Assembly (NCBI GenBank): GCA_963729215.1
Contig: CAVSND010000016.1
Coordinates: 415,258 to 479,257, forward strand
Direction: 5' to 3'
From: CAVQJU01 sp963729215
GTDB lineage: Bacteria > Acidobacteriota > Vicinamibacteria > Vicinamibacterales > CAVVIG01
Length of the DNA: 64,000 nucleotides
This document shows, piece by piece, positions 57,521 through 64,000 of the stretch; position 1 is the stretch's first letter; every line of letters begins with the position of its first letter. The position numbers were made by a program, and so were the translations under genes. Under the pieces are notes generated by a model. The model did not search any database. It was not told the DNA's origin and saw only the letters and a list, made by a program, of their open reading frames with translations.

Positions 57521-58183
57521 CTACACTGCCGGTGACACAGACACACACAAACCAGGTCGGGTCTCGACGTCGCAGCGATCGACCATAGCCAAGACGCTGT
57601 TCAGTAGAACACTGCGGCGTTGATCAGGAGTAGTCGTGTCCGCCGCGTCAGGCGGCAGTTTCTGCCTTCGCACAGCGTCCGCGCCATAGGCTGCGTACGA
57701 TGTGGCAGAAAGCTCGTATAGCTGGACGAATTCAAAGCGGTAGAGTCCTGCGGGGGCCTCACAGGTGGAAAGGGCCACCTGCACACACTCGTCGCACTCG
57801 GCCTCGAAGAACGCCACAGCGAAATGGTGAACGTGTCCGAACGGATTGTCGCGCATTGAAAACCCGGCGGCGGCGAGTCGCGCTGCGAATGCATCCAGTT
57901 CTCTTGCTGCAGTAGGCGGTAGATAAACAAACTGGTGTCCAGGAAACTGACGCATTTCGAGGAAGCGGGTCGAAACAGGTGGCTGCAGAGCACACAGCTG
58001 CTCAAGCCTGGAAACACAGATGCGGGGATCGAGGGGAACCGACAGCGGGCCCATTCCACCGAGCGCCGGAGGAATTTCTGGCCGCCAGACGTGTTTCCAT
58101 GTGCGCCGGCAATCGTAGGTCCACCGCGTAAGATCCGCAGGAGGCTCAAGGGCTACGAATAAAGCCGGATCTTCGTCTTCCAT
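57521..58183 (-). CDS. Hypothetical cytosolic protein
   Basis: 220 residues from ATG 58183 (TTG 58207 would add eight). Acidic start MEDEDPALFVALEPPADLTR, then LSVPLDPRICVSRLEQLCAL, LEMRQFPGHQFVYLPPTAAR, FGHVHHFAVAFFEAECDECV and LYRFEFVQLYELSATSYAAY. The HVHHF and CDEC clusters could bind a metal. Unrecognised family. Confidence 0.5.
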   Translation of the reverse strand: MEDEDPALFVALEPPADLTRWTYDCRRTWKHVWRPEIPPALGGMGPLSVPLDPRICVSRLEQLCALQPPVSTRFLEMRQFPGHQFVYLPPTAARELDAFAARLAAAGFSMRDNPFGHVHHFAVAFFEAECDECVQVALSTCEAPAGLYRFEFVQLYELSATSYAAYGADAVRRQKLPPDAADTTTPDQRRSVLLNSVLAMVDRCDVETRPGLCVSVSPAV

Positions 58184-58512
58184 ATCCGCGATTCGACGTC
58201 TAATCAATTAAGTAGGCCGACCGGCATATCTCGGCCGACGCTGCGAGACTCGCAGCATAACGCCAAACCAGCCGGATATCCGGCAAGTTCCTCGCTCACA
58301 CTCGCGTCCCCCGCTCGACACCCATATATGGATGTTGAGGTCTCAAGCGCCGTGTCGCGCACGGCGCCGTGGGTGCTTTGGACGGCGAATCGATCCGCGA
58401 CTGCACGGGCGCCGGCATTTCAATGACATCGTCGAGGCGGCCCCGCCATCAATCCTTAGCCCGTGATGTTGGATTCTGGAGCCAGGAGGCCCTTCCGCCG
58501 ATAACTGATGTG
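58184..58512. other. Intergenic region with palindromic CTGCGA/TCGCAG motif
   Basis: About 330 bases between divergent genes, no convincing frame. At 58241-58265 CTGCGAGACTCGCAGCATAACGCC is found; its near copy lies in reverse orientation at 63.88 kb. Otherwise nothing recognisable. Confidence 0.35.
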
Positions 58513-58857
58513 ATGCTCCGCAAACGAACCACCATTCTTCTGAGCGTCCTCACCGGTGTCGCGTTGGAGTTGGGCATTCACGCGTTGAGCGGGCGACGTG
58601 AAGCGTGGGATAGCGCCCAATACTGGACCATCGGTCTGCCGCTGGTCGCCGTCGTATCCGTGGCGATTGGATTCCTCTCTCAACGGACCGACTGGATCTG
58701 GACGCTGGTCGTCGTTCCGAGCCAGGTCATGACCATGGTGCTACGCAGCCGCGCGGGAGGCGGATTGTGGCCGTTGACGTTGGTGTTGTCCTCGATCCTG
58801 AGCGCGCCCTTTGTGCTCGCCGCCTTCATCGGTTCGAAATTCCGACCAAAGGCGTAG
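58513..58857 (+). CDS. Small four-helix membrane protein
   Basis: 114 residues from ATG 58513. Hydrophobic segments: TTILLSVLTGVALELGIHAL, IGLPLVAVVSVAIGFLS, WTLVVVPSQVMTMVL and LTLVLSSILSAPFVLAAFIG. No conserved motif seen. It converges with the 58.9 kb secreted paralogue. Confidence 0.55.
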   Translation: MLRKRTTILLSVLTGVALELGIHALSGRREAWDSAQYWTIGLPLVAVVSVAIGFLSQRTDWIWTLVVVPSQVMTMVLRSRAGGGLWPLTLVLSSILSAPFVLAAFIGSKFRPKA

Positions 58858-58881
58858 TCGCACTCTGGTTGATCGACGCCA

Positions 58882-59910
58882 TCATTTGCCCACCATGTGC
58901 TCGACGTCCTTGTTGTTCTCGTTGCAGACAAATTCCTGCAGCTCGATGTCCGGCGCCAGGGTTGCGAACAGGGTTCCCGTCCACGTTTTCTGAAACGCCC
59001 CCGGATCGTCGAGCGTGATTTCGATCTCGAGATGGCCGAGATCCGGGCGCCGCATGCGCTCGATCACATGCAGCCTGTCACTGTGCGGCTGGCCGCCGAA
59101 ATTGAGCCAGCCGCGATCCCGAAAACCAATCGCGTCAACAACGAGCGTGTCGTCAATCCATCTGCCGACTGAATGTCCGAGCCAGTTCGGCCCCACTCCT
59201 GGTGGATGCGCCAGGCTGCCGAGCAGCATCTGCGTATAGCCCGTCGCGTTCTCGACCATGAAGACGAGCGTCGATGGATGATGGACCAGCTTGAAGAATC
59301 CACCGGTGAAAAACGGCACCGCAGCGGCCGGCTGGCAGGACGACGGCGGCCAATCTTTCACGTGATTGTCCACTCGCTCCCGAAAGAGCGCCGCAGCCCA
59401 GGGCTGCAGCTCGAGTCCACCGAGATCGATGGGACCAGCCAGCCACACGCCGGTCAGGTCAGGTTTGCGGTTGATCAACCGCGGCGTTCGCCCTTTCGGA
59501 GGATCGGGGCGATTCATGTAGTTCGCGACGATCGCGCTCGGGTCCTCGCCGAGCGTTCGAAGCGAGACCGTGTCTTCGAGGCGCACGTCAACCGGCAGCG
59601 TCTGCCCCGCCATCACGAGGAGACCGCCGCGGCGAAACGATTTCATTCCCGGCACGTTGACGGAGAGTTCGTACGTCCCGGCAGGCACTTTGATCGTGTA
59701 GATGCCGCCCTCGCCGCCGTTGCCGTTGATGACCGGCCCTGACGGTTCGCGCTTCGCCTGCACGAATGCGACAGGGAATGTCCCTCCTTGCTGATCAGTG
59801 ACGGTCGCACGGATCGAGCCGGGCGAGTCCTGTGCGAGCACCCGTGCGCCGCACACCGTGGCGATCGTCAAGAGGATTCGCAACAGACCAGTGACGGTAC
59901 GTCGAGCCAT
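58882..59910 (-). CDS. Secreted expanded-family protein fused to a CarboxypepD_reg-like domain
   Basis: 342 residues from ATG 59910 (GAGGTCCC upstream). Signal peptide ending GARVLAQ. Residues ~28-115 are a carboxypeptidase-regulatory-like sandwich (SIRATVTDQQGGTFPVAFVQ, GIYTIKVPAGTYELSVNVPG). The rest is the subgroup B domain: RLINRKPDLTGVWLAGP, LQPWAAALFRERV, FKLVHHPSTLVFMVENATG, GHSVGRWIDDTLVVDAIGF, MRRPDLGHLEIEITLDDP. It combines the family domain with a surface module and is next to the divergent subgroup A copy at 60.0 kb. Confidence 0.75.
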   Translation of the reverse strand: MARRTVTGLLRILLTIATVCGARVLAQDSPGSIRATVTDQQGGTFPVAFVQAKREPSGPVINGNGGEGGIYTIKVPAGTYELSVNVPGMKSFRRGGLLVMAGQTLPVDVRLEDTVSLRTLGEDPSAIVANYMNRPDPPKGRTPRLINRKPDLTGVWLAGPIDLGGLELQPWAAALFRERVDNHVKDWPPSSCQPAAAVPFFTGGFFKLVHHPSTLVFMVENATGYTQMLLGSLAHPPGVGPNWLGHSVGRWIDDTLVVDAIGFRDRGWLNFGGQPHSDRLHVIERMRRPDLGHLEIEITLDDPGAFQKTWTGTLFATLAPDIELQEFVCNENNKDVEHMVGK

Positions 59911-60032
59911 GGGACCTCGCCCGGGACAGAGGGCGCCAGTATAATCCGCGATCGCCGCGGCGGGTGACGTGGCGGCGAACCGACCGGCTGCCGTATAGTT
60001 CTCGCGATGCGCCAGCCTTTGGAGGCAAGGCC

Positions 60033-61138
60033 ATGCTGAAGATCAGCGTCCCCGCGTTTGTTGCAATCGGTGTGACCGCTGTCGTCCTGACCGTCCAGGC
60101 GCAAGCGCCGAAAGAGTCGCCTCCTCGCGGTGGAACAGGAGCGGCTTACCGTCCGCCTCGAACGCCGTGGGGTGATCCGGATCTCCAAGGCAAATGGCCC
60201 AGCAGTCAGATGGCCGGCGTGCCGCTGCAGCGCGCCGAATCGTTCGGCACACGGAACGTGCTCACCGATGAGGAGTTCGCCGCGCGTCAGGCGCAGGCCG
60301 CTCGCCAGCAGGCTCAAGACGCCGAGGATTTCGATTTCGACAATCCGAGCGTCCCGTTCGGGCAGGTCGGTGGCGGGCAGTCGCCACCCCAACATTGGTT
60401 TGAGCGCGGCGAGCCGCAGCGCCAGGCCTCGTTGATCGTCGATCCCCCGAACGGCCGCATCCCCGCGATGACCGCCGCCGCGCAGCAGCGCGAGGCGCAA
60501 CGACGCGCTGAGCGGACGTCGCGTGGAACGTCGGACTCGTACACCGATTTTTCACTCTACGAGCGCTGCATCACTCGGGGCGTCGTCGGCTCGAGCTTGC
60601 CAGGCGGCTACAACAACGGTAACCAGATCGTGCAGTCACCTGGCTACGTGACGATCGTGAACGAGATGATCCACGAATCGCGCATCGTTCCGCTTGACGG
60701 CCGATCGCACCTCAGCCCGGCGATCAGAAACTACGTGGGCGATTCGCGTGGCCGATGGGACGGCGATACGCTGGTCGTCGAGACCACGAACTTCAAGGAC
60801 CGCCCGGGTGTCGGCATGAACGACATCATGCCCACTGAGGCGTTGAAAATCACGGAGCGCTTCAGCCGCACGAGTGCCACGACTATCAGCTATGCGATCA
60901 CCATCGACGACGCGATGACGTGGACCGGGCCGTTCACCATCCAGTATCAACTCAAGCGTGACGATCGGTATGGCATGTTCGATACGCGTGCCACGAAGGC
61001 AATTATGCGTTGCCGAACATCTTGCGCGGCGCGCGGGCCGGAGAGCGCGCGGCGGCGGAGACGCGAGCGGTCACAGCCCGAGGTTGGCCAGGGCTCTTCA
61101 GCGCCGCACCGACGATCGCGGATAAGAGGATAAAATGA
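60033..61138 (+). CDS. Secreted protein of the expanded family (subgroup A), one frameshift
   Basis: About 368 residues from ATG 60033 (GGAGGCAAGG upstream), signal peptide VPAFVAIGVTAVVLTVQAQA. Landmarks shared with the 5.2 kb copy: TPWGDPDLQGKW, SLIVDPPNGRIP, DFSLYERCITRGVVGS, NNGNQIVQSPGYVTIVNEM, GRWDGDTLVVETTNF, LKITERF. An indel near 60982 hides the expected YACHEGNYALPN; with it corrected the protein ends at TGA 61136. A charged QAQAARQQAQDAEDFDFD insertion lies near residue 90. Confidence 0.75.
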
Positions 61139-61157
61139 GCAGGAGAAGTTCCGACGC

Positions 61158-61247
61158 GGAGGGATGGCCGAGTGGTCGATGGCGGTGGTCTTGAAAACCA
61201 CTGAACCCGGAAGGGTTCCGGGGGTTCGAATCCCTCTCCCTCCGCCA
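61158..61247 (+). tRNA. tRNA-Ser(UGA)
   Basis: 90 bases. Acceptor GGAGGGA pairs with TCCCTCC, followed by discriminator G and encoded CCA. D-arm GGCCGAGTGGTCGATGGC, anticodon arm GGTCTTGAAAACC with TGA in the loop, a long class II variable arm (CTGAACCCGGAAGGGTTCCG), and T-arm GGGGTTCGAATCCCTC. All features of bacterial tRNA-Ser are present. Confidence 0.97.
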
Positions 61248-61363
61248 GATTCAGCGCACTGCACATAAGCGCTGCCCTCAGCGATAGATCAACTGGTCAA
61301 GAAGCCGGCCGGGATGCAGGCCTTCGTGCTGGTTCTCGTCCACGCGCTCTCCGGCGCACAGCC

Positions 61364-61978
61364 ATGGATCTGACTCTACTCATCGCCTTCAGCGCCAGCT
61401 TCTTCCTGGTGGCACTGTCCCCGGGCTTGTGCATGACCCTGGCGATGTCGCTGGGGATCAGCATCGGCGTGCGCCGCACCTTGTGGATGATGGCCGGCGA
61501 GCTCACCGGCATCGCCCTGGTCGGGGCCTCCGCTGTGCTCGGGGTGGCTGCCCTCCTGCTCAAGGCGCCGACGGTCTTTGCGGTCTTCAAGTGGATTGGC
61601 GCGGCTTACCTGCTCTATATGGGCTGGCAAACCTGGCGCGCCGAGCCGCTGCTGCCCGAGCAGCTGGCCGGTGACAACCGGCGCACCCGCTCCTCGCTGA
61701 TCGTGCAGGGTTTCATCACCGCGGTGTCGAATCCCAAGGCCTGGGCTTTCCTTGTCGCGCTGCTGCCGCCCTTCGTCGATCAGAGCCGGCCGTTGGCGCC
61801 GCAACTGCTGACCCTGCTTGCCTTGATGCTGATCATCGAATTCACCTGCCTGCAGATCTACGCCCACGGCGGGAGGGTACTCAGCGAGCAGTTGCACCGG
61901 CGCGGAAAGGCACGCTGGCTCAACCGCATCGCCGGCAGTCAGATGGCGGGAGTTGGAATCTGGTTGGCGCTGGGCTGA
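61364..61978 (+). CDS. LysE/RhtB family amino acid exporter
   Basis: 204 residues, usual length. LLIAFSASFFLVALSPGLCM carries the SPGP-like LysE motif; ISIGVRRTLWMMAGELTGIA, FKWIGAAYLLYMGWQTWR and AVSNPKAWAFLVALLPPFV are diagnostic. Six helices; exports an amino acid or related metabolite. Unlike its neighbours it is free of frameshifts, and its sequence looks closer to gammaproteobacterial LysE proteins. It follows the tRNA by 116 bases, a common site of insertion, so transfer is plausible. Confidence 0.9.
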   Translation: MDLTLLIAFSASFFLVALSPGLCMTLAMSLGISIGVRRTLWMMAGELTGIALVGASAVLGVAALLLKAPTVFAVFKWIGAAYLLYMGWQTWRAEPLLPEQLAGDNRRTRSSLIVQGFITAVSNPKAWAFLVALLPPFVDQSRPLAPQLLTLLALMLIIEFTCLQIYAHGGRVLSEQLHRRGKARWLNRIAGSQMAGVGIWLALG

Positions 61979-61984
61979 AGGCGG

Positions 61985-63620
61985 CGGCTCCGGGCACAGT
62001 CAGGGCGACTGTCCAGCCTCGCTGATGGAGTCGCGGCCGCCCGACGAAACCGATATCCGCGGCGATGATCGCCTCGCGCGCGAGGAACCGCGCCCGATCG
62101 CCGGGATCATAGATACGCACGTGGATTGGTTCGAAGCGCCGACCAGGCCGGCCAGTCAGTTGCCCGAACTTATCCTGCTCCCGATCGGTTCCTGAAGATC
62201 CACTCTCCACCTTCTTCCACAACGATGTACGTCGGGCGTCCGTGCGATCCCGATGTACGCAAGCGCCCGATCGAGCCAGTCGGGCTCGATCTGGTCATAG
62301 CGGAGGGTCAGACGATTCGCGAAGAGCGAATCGTGCCGCTGTGAAGTCCGGGAGTCAACGCCGCTTCCGGCGGCGTGGCGAGGGCGATGTAGCGGCAGAC
62401 ATCACGTATCGTCTTCCGAGGGCGCACCCCAAATGTGCCCGTTTGGGCCGTGAGCCGACGCGGGACAGCCCGAGGATAACGATGACCGGAGTGAGCACAC
62501 CCGCCATTCGCAGCTTGCCCGGCAGGACACGCGTCAGGATGTCAACCACCGCCGCCATGCTGAGGACAATCAGCGCCGGGACGCCGGGCAGGATGAACCG
62601 CAGGTAATCGATTCCGTTCTGCCGAACACGCTGAAGGCAGACAGAGAAGCACCGTGGTGAGCGCAAAGATCAGCAGCGCCGCCAAATGGCCCGAACGTAG
62701 TTGCCGGGCGTAGGCGGCCCGCCACCGGACGGCAAGAGGAGCGAGGAGCGCGAGGCAGATCAAAGGCGTTCCTGTTCCCACAGCCATCGAGGGTAACGAT
62801 CAAGGTTGGGGACGATGTTCGCGAACGAGTATAGGAGTCAAGGTCCCGTAGCCTGAAAGCAGGGGGGACCCGTCGAGAGCCAATTCACTACGCCAATGGC
62901 CACGCAGCCCGGAACGATGCCCGCGACAGGAAACAGCACGCGAACCAGGCCGTTCCGGCCGCGCTTTTCATCGCCCGATCTCGAAAGCAGCGCCAGAATG
63001 CCTGTGATCACCGCGAGAGGCACAAGATCGGGCCGTGTCAGGATCGCCATCGAGGCCGCGGAGCCCGCTCCGAACGCGGCTGCTGCCGCCCGCCGATGCG
63101 AGCGCCAGGCTCACCGTCCACCACGCCATCGTCGGCACATCGCTGACAGGCTGAACGAGGTGGCGAAGAAACGTTGGACTCGTGGTGATAAACACTGCGC
63201 TGCTCGCGCCCACAGCGGCCGTGAACGACCGTCCCCAAACGCCGACGCCCAGACGGCGAGCGCCCGAGAATCGGCACCGCGAGAACGAGACCGGTCGGCC
63301 GAACAGGCGCTGAAAGGCGGCCATGACAAAGGAAGGCCGGGAGAATAGATCCGTGCGATGAACCCGCGGACCGTTGCGGGACGCCATCCCGGCGGAGAGA
63401 AGGTGGCCTCCGCGTCAGGCCAGGGACATCCGAAGCCAGCCTCATTGATGCGGAGGCTTCCGCGGGCCAGAACCTCGGCTTCGCTCAGGTATCCATACGG
63501 GTCTGTGTCGGCCGCGGCGAACGTGCCGTACATGATGCCAAAAGTCAGTGCGGCTATAGCGGCGGCGGCAACAACTCCGCGCGCCAGCGATCCACGGATG
63601 GAGGCCTGGCGTTTTGGCAT
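61985..63620 (-). pseudogene. GT-C (PMT-like) membrane glycosyltransferase, many frameshifts
   Basis: Span of ~540 codons from ATG 63620. Readable parts: ARGVVAAAAIAALTFGIMYG, then the luminal-loop TDPYGYLSEAEVLARGSLRI with the DPYGY acidic site of these enzymes, later AILTRPDLVPLAVITGILAL, VRVLFPVAGIVPGCVAIGVV, TPLICLALLAPLAVRWRAAY, NGIDYLRFILPGVPALIVLS and RFEPIHVRIYDPGDRARFLA. The frame changes about every 100-200 bases. The end near 61985 is estimated. Same broad class as the 6.4 kb gene. Confidence 0.55.
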
Positions 63621-63930
63621 GTGCGTCCGAACAATGCCTACCACGTTGGAACGCCCTGCTATGAACGCCGGCCGCCGAGGCGGTGATCCGTCCACCAGGA
63701 GGCAGGGGCCCGAAAGGAAGGCCGCCCAGTCGCAACGGAGGCGGCCTTCGGGGTGAAAGCCTGTCTGGGTCACTTGGGTTTGTCAATTCACAGATTGCCC
63801 CACCTTACTTCCAATTTGCGACGACCAACTATGTGTGAACGAGAAACTGGACCAGATATTCTCACGCTCGCTCGTTCGGCGTTATGCTGCGAATTCGCAG
63901 ACTCGTTGCGTTAGACGGACACGAACGCGT
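63621..63930. other. Divergent intergenic region
   Basis: 310 bases between the GT-C gene and the last partial gene. AAGGCCGCC ... GGCGGCCTT at 63718-63752 forms a hairpin. GGCGTTATGCTGCGAATTCGCAG at 63879-63901 is a near copy, inverted, of a motif at 58.24 kb and carries the palindrome CTGCGAATTCGCAG. No coding frame seen. Confidence 0.4.
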
Positions 63931-64000
63931 ATGCCAATTCGCGATCTGTTGATGCCTGAGCTGGTTGAACGATTCAGCGACCGAGGGCTGCGGCTGGGCA
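63931..64000 (+). CDS. N-terminal fragment of an unidentified protein
   Basis: ATG 63931 opens a frame of 23 codons to the window edge: MPIRDLLMPELVERFSDRG and RLG. The opening MPIRDLLMPE is seen in some DinB-like proteins, but the fragment is too short to assign. Confidence 0.35.
   Translation, partial: MPIRDLLMPELVERFSDRGLRLG

Noticed and set aside
61985..63620. True pseudogene by decay
   Set aside because: Conserved segments remain strong in alternating frames with few stops inside them, which fits sequencing indels better; kept as frameshifted.
58208..63930. Integron cassette array
   Set aside because: Two attC-like fragments exist but neither has both paired cores, and no integrase is present.

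Overview
The window is 64 kb of high-GC DNA that reads like an Acidobacteriota genome, most likely a Vicinamibacteria-type metagenome assembly. This is inference from gene content, not from a marker gene. The pointers are two TIGR03435-type proteins, a DUF6152 protein, a PadR regulator coupled to a 'permease prefix' domain, zinc-ribbon Ser/Thr kinases with periplasmic sensor and TPR regions, and five members of a secreted protein family that I associate with this phylum. There is no rRNA, CRISPR array, recognisable IS element or prophage. One tRNA-Ser(UGA) is present near 61.2 kb.

Layout. 0-8 kb holds cell-envelope glycan genes: a polytopic membrane protein overlapping a bifunctional GT2/methyltransferase, a cupin/SRPBCC pair, a BI-1 family protein, a secreted paralogue and a GT-C mannosyltransferase-like protein. 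8-17 kb holds an M50 protease with C-terminal zinc ribbons, a VOC protein, a secreted hydrolase-like gene, and an RND permease plus adaptor pair followed by a DUF4382 lipoprotein. 17-37 kb is mostly single exported proteins: a zinc-ribbon TonB-like protein, DUF4159, a phosphotriesterase-like protein, a tannase-family esterase, HtrA with two PDZ domains, a SnoaL-like protein, a methyltransferase and DUF6152. It also holds a small run with ErpA and then a PadR/half-SecY pair. 37-47 kb is a block where every gene is broken by many frameshifts: a metzincin-type secreted protease with a Gly-Leu-Asp-Phe repeat, a zinc-ribbon Ser/Thr kinase, a cNMP/CBS/DUF294 signalling protein and a DnaQ-like exonuclease. 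47-51 kb holds a cytochrome P460 and two DUF3237 genes, then several truncated relics. 52-61 kb holds a hydrolase and SMP-30 pair, a methyltransferase, a resolvase-like mini-protein, two TIGR03435 genes and two more secreted paralogues. 61-64 kb holds the tRNA, a LysE exporter that looks transferred, and a heavily frameshifted GT-C gene.

The most remarkable object is at 36.0-37.2 kb. A PadR repressor overlaps by 4 bp a 276-residue protein that joins an ABC-permease-prefix-like domain to the N-terminal half (TM1-TM5) of SecY. The C-terminal half, including TM7 of the lateral gate, is absent. I know of no described system of this kind.

Quality caution. Single-base indels break many otherwise well-conserved genes, sparsely over most of the window and very densely at 37.5-46.4 and 62.0-63.6 kb. 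Most look like consensus errors rather than real pseudogenes. Coordinates of broken genes are given for the reconstructed span.
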